Shown: positions 9,860 to 19,379, counted from the first letter of the stretch. The stretch is 64,000 nt of DNA from Microcella alkaliphila (GCF_002355395.1 NZ_AP017315.1:2294001-2358000), one strand, 5' to 3'. Numbers and translations: made by a program. The notes: generated from the sequence alone by a model not told the origin.

Positions 9860-11374
9860 TCAGGCCGCCATCCTTTCCTGGATAGCCCCAGCACTTATTT
9901 CGTCGCCGGACAACTCGTGCTTAAGGCGGCCCTGGCCGACGACCAGAATTCGATGACAGCACGCGACGAGTTCGGGGGCGTCATCGGAGATTACGATGAT
10001 CGCCATTCCTTGTTCCGCCGCGGCACGCAAAAGTGCGAGAATCTGCGCCTTGGAACCCACATCGACGCCCACGGTCGGCCCATTGAGAATCAAGACCTTC
10101 GGATCGGTTGCCAGCCACTTCGCGATAACCACCCGCTGGGCGTTGCCTCCCGACAAAGATCGCACGGGCGCCTCCGGGTTGGGGGCCTTGATGCTCAGCG
10201 ACGAGAAAAGCCGCGTGATGGTGCCCGTCACCCGTCGTCGATCGAGAGCACGCCACCGATTACGGTGACGATCGAGAGAGGCCGCGATAATGTTGTCCGC
10301 AATCGGTTTCTCGAGAAACAGCCCCTGAGACAGTCTGTCCTCAGGCACATAGCCGATACCGGCTGCGACAGCGTCGCCGATGGATCGAATCGAAGAGACT
10401 CTCCCATCGACCGCAATGGTGCCGGAAGCGGCGGGCCGCACCCCAAAAATAGCCTCCGCAATCTCCGTGCGTCCCGAGCCCAGAAGCCCCGTGACGCCGA
10501 CGATCTCTCCTGGACGGACAGCGAAACTGACATCGTGAAAAGCACCGGGCAAGTCAAGGTGGCTGACTTCGAGACGGGGTGCGAGATTCTCGTCGAGGAC
10601 TGCCACATCGCGCGATTCATCGAGCACTCGCCCGGTCATGTGCTCTGCGATAGAGCGTCGGTCGAAGGACTCGACGAGACCCGTTGTCACGACACGACCG
10701 GATCGCATGATGGTGACGCGCTGCGAGATGGCGAGTACCTCTTCAAGTTTGTGAGAAACGAAGACCACTGACACGGCCTTGGCACGCAAACGATCCACCA
10801 AAGCGAAGAGTTGAGTCACCTCAGTGTGGGTGAGTGCTGTCGTGGGCTCGTCCATGATGATGACCCGAGCGTCATTGACGAGAGCGCGACAAATGGCGGT
10901 GAGCTGCTTGTCTGCAACAGAAAGCTCACCCACCTCGCTATCGAGGTCGAGATCGAGTTGCAGTTCGTCAACGATCGCTCGGGCTCTTGGCCGGATCATC
11001 CGCGCTCGGTACAGCTTCTGCCTACTTGCCACCTCTGCCGTCAAGACAATGTTCTCGGCCACGGTCAAGTTGGGGAAAAGGGAAAAGTCTTGGTAGATAA
11101 CCTGAACACCCCTGGTGATGGCGTCGGTCGCGTTCATTCTCGAGTGCTTCTCGCCATCGATTATGACGTGGCCACCGTCTGGTCGCTCAACACCGGAGAT
11201 CACCTTGATCAGCGTGGACTTGCCGCAACCGTTCTCGCCGGCCAGACAATGCACCTCGCCGGGTAGGAGGTCGAGCGATACGCCGTCGAGTGCCTGAACA
11301 CCCCCGTACCGCTTCGTGATGTCACGAACCGAGAGGACCGGGGACGTCAAGTCCGTCGGGACAGAATCCATCAT
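9860..11374 (-). CDS. ribose-type ABC transporter ATP-binding protein (two NBDs)
   Basis: 504 residues, RbsA-like with two fused nucleotide-binding domains. First: Walker A GENGCGKST, signature LSVADKQL, Walker B VIIMDEPTTAL. Second: degenerate Walker A GLLGSGRTE, signature LSGGNAQRV, and Walker B VLILNGPTVGVD, where the usual Asp-Glu is Asn-Gly, so the second site should not hydrolyse ATP. One active and one degenerate site is usual in this family, although the loss of both acidic residues is stronger than in classical RbsA. Start ATG 11374 (or the adjacent ATG) follows a GGAAGG site. A perfect stem-loop separates it from the binding-protein gene. Confidence 0.92.
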   Translation of the reverse strand: MMDSVPTDLTSPVLSVRDITKRYGGVQALDGVSLDLLPGEVHCLAGENGCGKSTLIKVISGVERPDGGHVIIDGEKHSRMNATDAITRGVQVIYQDFSLFPNLTVAENIVLTAEVASRQKLYRARMIRPRARAIVDELQLDLDLDSEVGELSVADKQLTAICRALVNDARVIIMDEPTTALTHTEVTQLFALVDRLRAKAVSVVFVSHKLEEVLAISQRVTIMRSGRVVTTGLVESFDRRSIAEHMTGRVLDESRDVAVLDENLAPRLEVSHLDLPGAFHDVSFAVRPGEIVGVTGLLGSGRTEIAEAIFGVRPAASGTIAVDGRVSSIRSIGDAVAAGIGYVPEDRLSQGLFLEKPIADNIIAASLDRHRNRWRALDRRRVTGTITRLFSSLSIKAPNPEAPVRSLSGGNAQRVVIAKWLATDPKVLILNGPTVGVDVGSKAQILALLRAAAEQGMAIIVISDDAPELVACCHRILVVGQGRLKHELSGDEISAGAIQERMAA

Positions 11375-11393
11375 TGGCCTTCCTGGCGGGGAA

Positions 11394-11427
11394 CTCCGGG
11401 AGCGCGCGAACGGACGCGCTCCCGGAG
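11394..11427 (-). promoter_or_regulatory. intercistronic stem-loop between binding-protein and ATPase genes
   Basis: CTCCGGGAGCGCG (11394-11406) and CGCGCTCCCGGAG (11415-11427) form a 13-bp perfect stem with an 8-base loop in the 71-bp gap. No T-tract follows on the minus strand, so it is more likely an mRNA 3'-end stabiliser or partial terminator that raises binding-protein levels over the membrane parts than a full terminator. Confidence 0.7.
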
Positions 11428-11445
11428 CTCGACTGGGTGAGGAGC

Positions 11446-12483
11446 TTAGAAGTTGTACTGAGCCGCAGTCTCTGCGTCGGCAGCCACAGAGGCGGCCCCC
11501 ACAAAGACGTTGTCGTAGCCTTCCAGCTTCTTCAGGGAGGTGTAGCCCTCAATGCCGAGGTCGGTGCCGTCCTCAATAGTGCCGCCATCGGCCAGGATTC
11601 GTGCGATCTCCAGCTGAGCCTTACCTGCAAGGGCAGGGTCCCAGAAGAAGATCTTGTCGATCGAACCGTCAGCAAGATACTGATTTGCGACCGAGGGAAT
11701 CGAGGTGCCCATCACGCAGACCTGATCCTCGAGACCGGCCTCCTGGACAGCGCGCCCGATACCCGGCACGTCGTTCCCAGCGGATCCCTGAAATCCCTTG
11801 ATGTTCGGGTACTTCGCCAGGATTTCCTTGGCGCGTTCGTACGCGGTCTCTTGGTTGTCAGTGCTCTCGATCGGTTCCTCAACGCGCGTCATGCCGGGGA
11901 AGTTCTCGACCTGGTTGTCGTAGGCAGCACCCACCCACTCCATGTGGGTCTTGGCCGTGAAACCGCCCACGAACTGGACGTACTCGCCCTCGCCGCCCAT
12001 GCACTCGGCGAGATTGTCCATGATGCTCGCGCCGTAGGAGAGGTTGTCGAATGCTTCGATGTTGATGTCAACGTTTTCGATACCCGTCGCCTCGTGCGAC
12101 ACCACAATGATCCCCTGCTCACGCGCCTGCGCAAGGACAGACTCGAGTGCCTCGGGCGAGTTCGGGACCACTGTGATGGCGGTCGGCTGCTGTGCAATGA
12201 GGTCCTGGATGATGGCAACCTGCTTCTCAGGGCTGACATCGTCAGCGCCCTCCTGGCGAGCGTCGATTCCCGTCTCGTCTGCGAACTCCCTGACGCCCAC
12301 CGCCATTCGCTGGAACCACGGGATGGTCTGGGCCTTGACGACAGTGACCATGGTGTAAGCGTCACTGGCGTCATTGCCGCCGGGGGTAGGCTCTGCTCCG
12401 CCACCGACCGTAGTGCAGCCGGTGACGAGAAGCGCGGAAACGGCCGCGAGCGCGATGCCCTGGCCGAGACGAATGCGATCCAT
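11446..12483 (-). CDS. sugar ABC transporter substrate-binding lipoprotein (periplasmic-binding protein type 1)
   Basis: 345 residues. Signal peptide with lipobox LLVTGC (Cys ~23) followed by a Gly/Pro linker, so a membrane-anchored extracytoplasmic lipoprotein. The mature part has the RbsB-type layout: TMVTVVKAQTIPWFQRM, QQPTAITVVPNSPEAL, HEATGIENVD, GFQGSAGNDVPGIGRA and the C-terminal W-D-P near residue 258. Promoter-proximal gene of the operon: AAAGGAG lies seven bases before the ATG. The divergent deoR gene starts 375 bp away, so the operon is probably controlled from that intergenic region. Ligand unknown. Confidence 0.92.
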   Translation of the reverse strand: MDRIRLGQGIALAAVSALLVTGCTTVGGGAEPTPGGNDASDAYTMVTVVKAQTIPWFQRMAVGVREFADETGIDARQEGADDVSPEKQVAIIQDLIAQQPTAITVVPNSPEALESVLAQAREQGIIVVSHEATGIENVDINIEAFDNLSYGASIMDNLAECMGGEGEYVQFVGGFTAKTHMEWVGAAYDNQVENFPGMTRVEEPIESTDNQETAYERAKEILAKYPNIKGFQGSAGNDVPGIGRAVQEAGLEDQVCVMGTSIPSVANQYLADGSIDKIFFWDPALAGKAQLEIARILADGGTIEDGTDLGIEGYTSLKKLEGYDNVFVGAASVAADAETAAQYNF

Positions 12484-12857
12484 ACGTTTACTCCTTTGTG
12501 AACGGTGACTGGCTGGCTTCGCCGCCAGGTGGTCGCGGCAATCTCAGACGATGCTGTGTCGGGATGTGTCGCTAGCTGAGGACGCTACGAGCACATGCGC
12601 ACATTGTCAAGTGATAACGCGCAGAATAATGCGTGCATACGCGCATACGACACCTCAAGCGCGCAGAAATACGCATCTGGGCGCTCACGCCTTGCGCGCC
12701 GGCGGGATTAGCCGCGATTCACGCGTTGACTAGGTCATATTGTGGCTTCAGCAAGGTCGGGAGAGCGTGGGATTGCGCACTTTCGCGCGCTGCACGTGTG
12801 TTTGCCCTACCATGAGGTCTACGCTCAGAGCACCGAAACTCGACGAGGAGGGCATCA
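12484..12857. promoter_or_regulatory. divergent control region with candidate DeoR operators
   Basis: This 374-bp gap between the binding-protein gene (minus) and deoR (plus) has more A+T than its surroundings. TGCGTGCATACGCGCA at 12630-12645 is an imperfect dyad (12 of 16 positions symmetric). GCGCAGAA occurs twice, at 12619-12626 and 12661-12668, each followed within six bases by TGCGT or ACGCA. These are candidates for the DeoR-family repressor's operators; binding is inference. A GAGGAGG site precedes the deoR GTG. Confidence 0.5.
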
Positions 12858-13616
12858 GTGTCACGCCAAGCTGAGATCGTTGACACCCTGCAGGACAAGG
12901 GGTTTCAGTCCGTGCACGACCTCGCCAGCCGGTTCGATGTCACTGCGTCGACGATTCGGCGCGACCTAGAGCAGCTCGAGACAATGGACCTGATCAAGCG
13001 CACACACGGCGGCGCTGTTCCGGTCAGGCAATCCGAAACGCCCCATCAGTTCAAGGAAGAACTTCACCGCGCCGAGAAGACGGCAATCGGGCGAGCCATG
13101 GCTGAGCGGATTCTCGAGGGGCAAACGGTCCTTCTCGACGGAGGAACGACCAATCTCGAGGTCGCTCGGAACCTCGACCATCAAACGCTTACCGTTGTGA
13201 CGAATGATCTCCGAATAGCGGGCGAGATTGCGCGGAAGCAGTCGATACATCTTGTGTTTATCGGGGGAGAACTGTTACCCAATTCGTACACGATGTGGGG
13301 GCCAACCTCCGTTCAGCAGCTGTCGAACCTGCGTGCGGATGTCGCTGTGTTCGGCGCCGACACCGTGTGGGATGACGGACTCTACAACGCCAGTAGCTAT
13401 GAGATTGAGCTCAAGCGCCTCATGCGATCGATCGCGAAAGAGGCGTTTTTCGTAGCTGACAGCTCGAAATTTGGTCGCGAGGCACTCTTCAAGGTCTTCG
13501 GAATGGAGTCTTTCACCGCAGGCATCACAGACGATCGGCTTGACCCTCTTCGCGCCTCACACTTCCCAATCCCAATCATTCAGGCAACGGTGAAAAGAAA
13601 GGGTGCGTTCCGCTGA
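12858..13616 (+). CDS. DeoR-family transcriptional regulator
   Basis: 252 residues from GTG 12858 with GAGGAGG upstream. N-terminal winged helix: SRQAEIVDTLQDKGFQSVHDLASRFDVTASTIRRDLEQLE, the DeoR signature. The C-terminal sugar-phosphate sensor domain shows DGGTTNLEVA, TVVTNDLRIA and FGADTVWDDG followed by EAFFVADSSKFG. DeoR proteins usually sense a phosphorylated sugar intermediate, so the product of the DhaKL-type kinase is an attractive inducer. Divergent from the ABC/kinase operon, hence its likely repressor. Same low G+C as the operon; it ends 25 bp from the convergent LCP gene, marking the edge of the island. Confidence 0.92.
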   Translation: MSRQAEIVDTLQDKGFQSVHDLASRFDVTASTIRRDLEQLETMDLIKRTHGGAVPVRQSETPHQFKEELHRAEKTAIGRAMAERILEGQTVLLDGGTTNLEVARNLDHQTLTVVTNDLRIAGEIARKQSIHLVFIGGELLPNSYTMWGPTSVQQLSNLRADVAVFGADTVWDDGLYNASSYEIELKRLMRSIAKEAFFVADSSKFGREALFKVFGMESFTAGITDDRLDPLRASHFPIPIIQATVKRKGAFR

Positions 13617-13641
13617 CGAGCCACAACGAGCACCCAGGGTG

Positions 13642-14967
13642 TCACTCGCCCGGATTTGTGGGCGGAGCTATGGCGTTCGTGACCATCCAGTGAATCTGGG
13701 CGTAGTCCGGGTTGACGTTGTCAACGGCGGGGGGCACCAGCTCGATGTCGGTGATCGGCAACTCGCGCGACTTCGCCGCGAGGTCGGCAAGCGTGCCCAG
13801 CATCGACCGAGGAATGTCGGTGATCACCGTCTCCTCGCTGGCGTCGGCGATCGCCTCGAACCGGGTGAACACCGTGAACGGGTCGAACTGCTGCAGCATC
13901 GCCTCCTGAATCTGCCGCTGGTGGGCCATGCGGTCAAAGTCGGTGAGGTTGTAGCGGTTGCGGGCGTACCAGAGCGCCGTGTAGCCGTTCATGCGCTGCT
14001 CGCCCGCCACGATCTCGCCGACGACCGGGCCACCGTTGATGCCGAGGGTCATCGGCTCGGCGTCGACGACGACTCCGCCCATCGCGTCGATGATCGACTC
14101 GAAGCCGTTCAGGTCGATCAGCACGACGAACTGCGCCTGGAGACCCGTGACGCCCTCGACAGCGTCGCGCGTCGCCTCGATGCCGGGCGTCGAGCCGTTC
14201 AGTCGGGCCTGCGGATACAGGTCGGGGCGCTCCTCCGCGTAGGGGTAGAGGTAGCTGATCAGACAGTCGTCGCCGCAGTTGTACCCGTTCGGCCAGTCGG
14301 CCCAGAGGGGCGAATCGTCGGCGAAGGGCGCGTTGTAGAGATTGCGCGGAATACCGATCATCGTGACCTCGCCCGTGTCGGCATCCACGCTTGCGAGCGT
14401 GATCGAGTCGGGGCGCAAGCCGAGGCGGTCGGGTCCGGCGTCGCCGCCGAGCAGCAGCACCGTGTAGCGGCCGTCGATGGGCTCCACGAAGCCGCCGCCG
14501 GCGAAAACCGAGCCGAGCGTGTCGCGCCCCACGCCCGTGAGGTAGGCGGCGTAGCTGGTGCCCCCAACGCTCACCGCAAGCGTGAGTGCGGTGAACACGA
14601 GCAGCCCGCCACGCGTGCGCCCCGGGGTCTTCACGAGACGAACCAACACGAGCGCGTTCAGCGTCGTGACCAGCCACAGACCGGCGAAAAACAGCAGGGC
14701 GAGCTGCAGCAGCCACAGCACCCACACGTTCGTGATGAGGGTCAGCGCGGCGGCACGGTTGAGGAAGTACAGCGCCGCGGCCGCCGCCATCGACCCCCAG
14801 AGGACGAGCGTCGCGCCGAGCGCGAAGCGCCCCCACCGGCGATTGCCCGCGAGCAGCTGCGCCGAGCCGGGCAGCAACACGTTCAGCCCGACCAGCCACC
14901 AGCCGCGACGAGCCATCAGCTCCGGCTGCCGCGTGTCCGGGTGCCGAATCGGCGAGGTGAGGCTCAC
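13642..14967 (-). CDS. LytR-CpsA-Psr (LCP) family cell-wall polymer ligase
   Basis: 441 residues from GTG 14967, which overlaps the purE stop (GTGA); the longer open frame upstream is the shadow of purE. N-terminal cytoplasmic tail, four hydrophobic segments (about 20-120) instead of the usual single anchor, then the extracellular LCP domain: [76 protein letters not shown]. The arginines and aspartates that bind the polyprenyl pyrophosphate are present. LCP enzymes attach glycopolymers to peptidoglycan, which fits the nearby surface-glycan genes. Coupling to purE and purK is a positional feature I have no functional explanation for. Confidence 0.92.
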   Translation of the reverse strand: MSLTSPIRHPDTRQPELMARRGWWLVGLNVLLPGSAQLLAGNRRWGRFALGATLVLWGSMAAAAALYFLNRAAALTLITNVWVLWLLQLALLFFAGLWLVTTLNALVLVRLVKTPGRTRGGLLVFTALTLAVSVGGTSYAAYLTGVGRDTLGSVFAGGGFVEPIDGRYTVLLLGGDAGPDRLGLRPDSITLASVDADTGEVTMIGIPRNLYNAPFADDSPLWADWPNGYNCGDDCLISYLYPYAEERPDLYPQARLNGSTPGIEATRDAVEGVTGLQAQFVVLIDLNGFESIIDAMGGVVVDAEPMTLGINGGPVVGEIVAGEQRMNGYTALWYARNRYNLTDFDRMAHQRQIQEAMLQQFDPFTVFTRFEAIADASEETVITDIPRSMLGTLADLAAKSRELPITDIELVPPAVDNVNPDYAQIHWMVTNAIAPPTNPGE

Positions 14968-15473
14968 CGCTCGCGCTTCGCGGCCGTCGCCTTCAACGAC
15001 GCGTTCTTGGTGGCGACCATGTCTTCGAGAGAGCGAGCGAACGCATCCAATTTGGCGGCGATGTCGGCATCGGTCGCGCCGACCATGCGAGCGGCGAGGA
15101 TTCCGGCATTGCGTGCGCCGCCGATCGAGACGGTCGCGACGGGGATGCCCGCGGGCATCTGCACGATGCTGAGCAGCGAATCCATGCCGTCGAGATACTT
15201 CAGCGGCACCGGCACGCCGATGACGGGGAGCGTCGTGACCGAGGCGATCATGCCGGGCAGGTGCGCCGCGCCTCCGGCGCCGGCGATGATCGCGCGGATG
15301 CCGCGACCGGCAGCCTCGCGTCCGTACGCAATCATGCGGTCGGGGGTGCGGTGGGCGCTCAGCACCTCCACCTCGCACGCAATGCCGAACTCGTCGAGGG
15401 CCGCAACGGCGTCGCCCATCACCGACCAGTCGGAGTCGGAACCCATGACGACGGAGACGAGAGGGGCAGCCAC
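14964..15473 (-). CDS. purE: N5-carboxyaminoimidazole ribonucleotide mutase
   Basis: 169 residues. Class I Pur[47 protein letters not shown] and the [27 protein letters not shown] block. It moves CO2 from N5-CAIR, the PurK product, to C4 in de novo purine synthesis. GTG 15473 is chosen because a TAGCCT box lies seven bases upstream and because the protein then starts just before the first beta strand; an ATG-equivalent 7 codons upstream would overlap that box. Lies 17 bases after purK on the same strand, so it may be read from both the purK transcript and its own leaderless start. Confidence 0.95.
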   Translation of the reverse strand: MAAPLVSVVMGSDSDWSVMGDAVAALDEFGIACEVEVLSAHRTPDRMIAYGREAAGRGIRAIIAGAGGAAHLPGMIASVTTLPVIGVPVPLKYLDGMDSLLSIVQMPAGIPVATVSIGGARNAGILAARMVGATDADIAAKLDAFARSLEDMVATKNASLKATAAKRER

Positions 15474-15486
15474 GGCGCCCAGGCTA
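15474..15486 (-). promoter_or_regulatory. leaderless promoter of purE
   Basis: TAGCCT at 15481-15486 (minus strand), seven bases before GTG 15473; it lies in the short purK-purE gap and would allow separate purE-LCP transcription. Confidence 0.5.
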
Positions 15487-15490
15487 CCCG

Positions 15491-16591
15491 TCACGCGTCG
15501 AAGTGGGCGGCTGCGGCGCGCGCGCGGTACGCGGCGTCGTCGAGGTCGTCACCCATCGCCGTCACGTGACCGGCTTTGCGGCCCGGCCGCGGTGACTTGC
15601 CGTAGGCGTGCACCTTCGCCGACGGCTGGTGCCCGAGTGCTTGGGCTATCTGGTCGTCGGTGAGCCCGCCAAAGACGTTGATCATGACCGCGTGCGGGGC
15701 GACGAGTTCGGTGTCGCCCAGCGGCCAGTCAAGTACTGCGCGCAGGTGCTGCTCGAACTGACTGGTGACCGCGGCGTCGATCGAGAAGTGACCGCTGTTG
15801 TGCGGGCGCATGGCGAGCTCGTTGACCAGCACATGGCCGTCCATCGTCTCGAACAGTTCGACGGCGAGAACGCCCGTCACGCCCAGCCCGTGGGCGACGG
15901 TCGCCGCGATCTCGGCGGCACTGCGCTCGACGGCATCGGATGCGCGGGGTGCGGGAGCGAGCACCTCGGCGCACACTCCCCCCCTCTGCACCGTCTCGAC
16001 GAGGGGCCACGCCCGCAGGTCGCCCGACGGCCGACGCGCGACGAGCTGCGCCAGCTCACGGCGGAAGTCGACGAGCTGCTCGGCGAGGACGGCGCCGTCG
16101 GCGAGCCAGTCGTCGGCCGCGTCGGCGCTGTCGACGACCCGCACCCCCTTGCCGTCGTATCCGCCGCGCGGGGTTTTCACGACCGCGCGGCCGCCGTTGT
16201 CGGCCAAGAACTGGGCTAGCTCGTCGCGGGTGGTGATGCGCGCCCACGACGGCACGGGAACGCCGAGAGCGGTGAGTCGCTCGCGCATGTGCAGCTTGTC
16301 TTGCGCCGCGGCCAACGCGTCGGGCCCCGGATGCACGCTCGCACCGTCGGCGACGAGGGCGCGCAACACGTCCTGCGGCACGTGCTCGTGGTCGAACGTG
16401 ATGACGTCGCAGCCGGCGGCGAAGGCCCGCACCGTGTCGACGTCGCGATAGTCGCCCACCTGAGTGGCGGCGAGTCGAGCCGACGATGCCTCCTGCTCGG
16501 CCAGAACGCGAATCTCGATGCCGAGCGCCACGGCGGGCGGCACCATCATGCGGGCCAGCTGCCCGCCACCGATCACTCCGACGATAGGCAC
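15491..16591 (-). CDS. purK: 5-(carboxyamino)imidazole ribonucleotide synthase
   Basis: 366 residues of an ATP-grasp enzyme. N-terminal [11 protein letters not shown] (pre-ATP-grasp), then [24 protein letters not shown] (ATP-binding) and the metal-binding stretch [17 protein letters not shown]. It carboxylates aminoimidazole ribonucleotide with ATP and bicarbonate, giving the PurE substrate. GTG start 16591 is preceded by GGAAGGAG at seven bases, a conventional ribosome binding site unlike that of purE. First gene of a purK-purE-LCP run. Confidence 0.96.
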   Translation of the reverse strand: MPIVGVIGGGQLARMMVPPAVALGIEIRVLAEQEASSARLAATQVGDYRDVDTVRAFAAGCDVITFDHEHVPQDVLRALVADGASVHPGPDALAAAQDKLHMRERLTALGVPVPSWARITTRDELAQFLADNGGRAVVKTPRGGYDGKGVRVVDSADAADDWLADGAVLAEQLVDFRRELAQLVARRPSGDLRAWPLVETVQRGGVCAEVLAPAPRASDAVERSAAEIAATVAHGLGVTGVLAVELFETMDGHVLVNELAMRPHNSGHFSIDAAVTSQFEQHLRAVLDWPLGDTELVAPHAVMINVFGGLTDDQIAQALGHQPSAKVHAYGKSPRPGRKAGHVTAMGDDLDDAAYRARAAAAHFDA

Positions 16592-16625
16592 AGCAGTGCT
16601 CCTTCCCCATAGATGATCGGCTTCA

Positions 16626-17918
16626 CTAGCGACCTAATCCCCGATAGGTCCAGCCGTGAGCCCGCCACTCAGAAGCATCGAGGCAGTTTCGACCATCGAT
16701 GATCGTGCGCGCGGTGGTCCAGGTTGCCACCTCGGCGGGATCAAGTTCGCGGAACTCTCGCCACTCCGTAAGCAGGATCAAGATGTCAGCGCCATCGACC
16801 GCCGCCTTAGTGTTGACGCGATAGTCGAGAGCTGGAACACGGGCCTGCGCCGTGGGGATCGCTTCGGGATCGGTCGCTTGAACCGTGACGCCTCGTAGCG
16901 CCAACTGGGATGCGATATCAAGTGCGGGTGAGTCCCGCACGTCGTCGGAATCAGGTTTGAAAGCCAAGCCGAGAACGGCGACAACGGCGCCGCTCAGCTC
17001 GCTGCTGAGCTCTTCGGCCACCAGCTCCACGACCCGTCGGCGGCGTCGCAGGTTGACCTGGTCGACATCGTCGAGGAACGCGAGAGCGTGACCGACGCCG
17101 AGTTCCTCGGCGCGGGCCTGGAACGCACGAAGGTCTTTGGGCAGACACCCACCGCCAAAGCCCACACCCGCATTCAAGAACCGGCGGCCGATTCGCACGT
17201 CGTGACCGATCGCATCCGCCAAAGTGGTGACATCGGCTCCAGTGACCTCCGCGATCTCCGCCATCGCGTTGATGAACGAAATCTTCGTCGCAAGAAAGGC
17301 GTTCGCGCTGACCTTCACCAGCTCGGCCGTCGCATAGTCGGTGACGATGCGCGGCGTTCCGGTCGACAGCGGACGACGGTAAACCTCATCGAGAACGTCG
17401 GAGGCACGGTCATCACCGCGACGCACGCCGTACACGAGGCGGTCGGGTGTGAGGGTGTCGCTGACGGCGAAACCCTCGCGAAGGAACTCGGGGTTCCAGG
17501 CGAGCTCGGCACCTGTAGCCTCCACCTTTTCGGCGAGGCGCGCCGCGGTACCCACGGGCACGGTCGACTTGCCGACAACGAGGTGGCCGGGGCCAATGTG
17601 CGGCAGGAGGGCGTCGATCGACGCGTCGACGAATCGCATGTCGGCAGCGTTGCTGCCCTCGAGCTGCGGGGTGCCGACGGCGACGAAGTGAACGCGCGCG
17701 CGGCTGACTTCAGAGATGTCGGTCGTGAAGCGCAGGCGGCCGTGCTCAGTCTTTAAGAGTTCCGGCAGGCCGGGTTCGAAGAACGGCGCGCGCCCTTCGC
17801 TGAGGGCGTCGATCTTTGCCTGGTCGACATCGACGCCGATGACGTCGTGACCGAGTTCGGCCATGCACGCGGCGTGCACGGCACCGAGATAGCCGCAGCC
17901 AATGACGGAGATTCGCAC
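16626..17918 (-). CDS. ugd: UDP-glucose 6-dehydrogenase
   Basis: 430 residues from GTG 17918, six bases after TACGCT; the open frame extends further up but the Rossmann fold VRISVIGCGYLGAVHAACM begins at once from this start. Further signatures: STVPVGTA, WNPEFLREGFAV, NAFLATKISFINAMAEI and GVGFGGGCLPKD with the catalytic Cys, then FKPDSDDVRDSPALDIA. It oxidises UDP-glucose twice to UDP-glucuronate for capsule or cell-wall glycan synthesis, consistent with the glycosyltransferases and LCP protein nearby. Some family members use GDP-mannose; the sequence favours UGD. Confidence 0.92.
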   Translation of the reverse strand: MRISVIGCGYLGAVHAACMAELGHDVIGVDVDQAKIDALSEGRAPFFEPGLPELLKTEHGRLRFTTDISEVSRARVHFVAVGTPQLEGSNAADMRFVDASIDALLPHIGPGHLVVGKSTVPVGTAARLAEKVEATGAELAWNPEFLREGFAVSDTLTPDRLVYGVRRGDDRASDVLDEVYRRPLSTGTPRIVTDYATAELVKVSANAFLATKISFINAMAEIAEVTGADVTTLADAIGHDVRIGRRFLNAGVGFGGGCLPKDLRAFQARAEELGVGHALAFLDDVDQVNLRRRRRVVELVAEELSSELSGAVVAVLGLAFKPDSDDVRDSPALDIASQLALRGVTVQATDPEAIPTAQARVPALDYRVNTKAAVDGADILILLTEWREFRELDPAEVATWTTARTIIDGRNCLDASEWRAHGWTYRGLGR

Positions 17919-17930
17919 GGAACGAGCGTA
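17919..17930 (-). promoter_or_regulatory. leaderless promoter of ugd
   Basis: TACGCT at 17925-17930 (minus strand), six bases before GTG 17918. Confidence 0.6.
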
Positions 17931-17979
17931 GTCGGTGCCCGCGCGGTGCGACGCCCCGGTCGAGCCCGGGGCGGCCCCA

Positions 17980-18546
17980 CTACTCGCGGTCGCGCCGGAA
18001 GCTGCCCGTCGGCGGTTCTGCCGCATCCCGTCGCCGTTGCGCCGCGACCGACGACGTCGACGTCTCCATCAGGTCGCTCAGCGCCTGCTGCACGAGCCGC
18101 GCGCTCGGCACGTCGCGCAGCATGACGGGGCGGTCGAGGCCCGTGTTGACGAGCACGTCGCCACTGCGGAACAGCAACTGCAGTCCGGCCTGCCGCACTG
18201 CCACGTCGTAGCCGCGGCTGTGCAGCATCTCGTGCCGGTGCCGCGCCAGGAGTCCGCGCTGGATGATGAGCCGGCGGGTGGTCAGCGTGTACCGGGTGTT
18301 GAGCCAGCGCACCATGGGCACCGCCCAGAACAGCAGCACGAAACCGACCGCCGCGGCGAGCACGGCGAACACCTGCCAGAGCTCCTCGACCGTGAACGCC
18401 GCCCAGCTGGCGGCGCCGACGACGATCGGCAGCAGGAGGTTCGGCAGGAAAACGCGGCGCGCGTGCGGGCGCAGGCGCACGATCACCTGCTCGGGGGCGC
18501 GCGTCGTTCCTGTCGCGTCCACCGGCCCCGTCATGTCGTCATTCAT
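17980..18546 (-). CDS. PH-domain (bPH2/DUF304) membrane protein
   Basis: 188 residues. Two adjacent hydrophobic segments (about 33-52 and 57-80) followed by a bacterial PH-like domain with RWLNTRYTLTTRRLIIQRGLLARHRHEMLHSRGYDV, the core of DUF304. The C-terminal 30 residues are polar and probably disordered. Function of this family is not established; such proteins are often encoded beside birA or acyl-CoA carboxylase genes in actinobacteria. ATG 18546 overlaps the birA stop, so it is translationally coupled to birA. Confidence 0.8.
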   Translation of the reverse strand: MNDDMTGPVDATGTTRAPEQVIVRLRPHARRVFLPNLLLPIVVGAASWAAFTVEELWQVFAVLAAAVGFVLLFWAVPMVRWLNTRYTLTTRRLIIQRGLLARHRHEMLHSRGYDVAVRQAGLQLLFRSGDVLVNTGLDRPVMLRDVPSARLVQQALSDLMETSTSSVAAQRRRDAAEPPTGSFRRDRE

Positions 18547-19324
18547 ACCGCAGGTGGGTCACGTCGCCGGCGGCAATCGCCGTGAGAACTGAGTCTCGAT
18601 CACGCACGAGCAGCAGGCCCGCGTCGTCGAGCCCCTCGGCCGTGCCGAGCAGCGGCGCGAGGCCCGGACGGTCGACCCTCACGGCGCGGCCGCGGGTGTG
18701 CAGCACGTCCTCGATGTCGGGCTTCAGCACCGACGGGTCGCGCGCCTCGCGCCAGCGGGCGACCAGCGGCAGCCACTCGGCCAGCCACGCCGCCAGCGCG
18801 CGGTCGGCGATGTCAGCGCTGCGAGCATCCGGAGCGTTCTCGAGCGCCAGCGACGTCGCCGTCGCGACCGGCAGCTCGTCGGCCTGCTGCGTCAGATTGA
18901 GGCCGCTGCCGACGACGACGCCGTGCGGGGTGAGCTCGGCGAGGATGCCGCTCAGCTTGCGCCCGCCCACCAGCACGTCGTTCGGCCACTTCAGGCCCGC
19001 CCCCGGCACGCCCAGCGCGCGGGCGGCGCGGGTCATCGCGAGGCCCGCCACGAGCGGCAGCCAGCCGAGGTGGGTTTCCGACGGCAGGGGATGCCCGGGG
19101 CCCGTCGCCACGAAGACGCTCACGGCGAGCGCCTGGCCGGGCCGCGTCGACCAGCTGCGGCCGAGGCGGCCACGCCCCACCGTCTGGGTGTCGGTTGCCA
19201 ACAGATGCCCGTCCTGGAGTTCCGCCGCACGCGCCACGAGGGCCGAGTTGGTGCTCGGAATCTCGTCGACCCACTCGAGGTGCGGGGCGAGGGCGCGAGA
19301 GCGGGTGAGGGGCGGCGCGGTCAT
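18539..19324 (-). CDS. birA: biotin--[acetyl-CoA-carboxylase] ligase (no HTH domain)
   Basis: 261 residues. Catalytic core: VGRGRLGRSWSTRPGQALAVSV (biotin/adenylate loop) and LKWPNDVLVGGRKLSGILAEL, then a short C-terminal domain. The DNA-binding N-terminal domain of E. coli BirA is absent, so this is a monofunctional ligase. It biotinylates the carrier domain, presumably of the acyl-CoA carboxylase alpha chain encoded at 29668. ATG 19324 lies six bases after TAGCCT. Eight bases shared with the following PH-domain gene. Confidence 0.94.
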   Translation of the reverse strand: MTAPPLTRSRALAPHLEWVDEIPSTNSALVARAAELQDGHLLATDTQTVGRGRLGRSWSTRPGQALAVSVFVATGPGHPLPSETHLGWLPLVAGLAMTRAARALGVPGAGLKWPNDVLVGGRKLSGILAELTPHGVVVGSGLNLTQQADELPVATATSLALENAPDARSADIADRALAAWLAEWLPLVARWREARDPSVLKPDIEDVLHTRGRAVRVDRPGLAPLLGTAEGLDDAGLLLVRDRDSVLTAIAAGDVTHLRYE

Positions 19325-19336
19325 GAGTTCAGGCTA
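19325..19336 (-). promoter_or_regulatory. leaderless promoter of birA
   Basis: TAGCCT at 19331-19336 (minus strand), six bases before ATG 19324. Confidence 0.55.
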
Positions 19337-19379
19337 CGGCGCTGGTCGTCGCGGTGCGCGACGCGCGCTGTGGCGCCCG

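Noticed and set aside
13603..15663. 686-codon open frame on the plus strand
   Set aside because: Antisense shadow of the LCP and purE genes; no recognisable domain.
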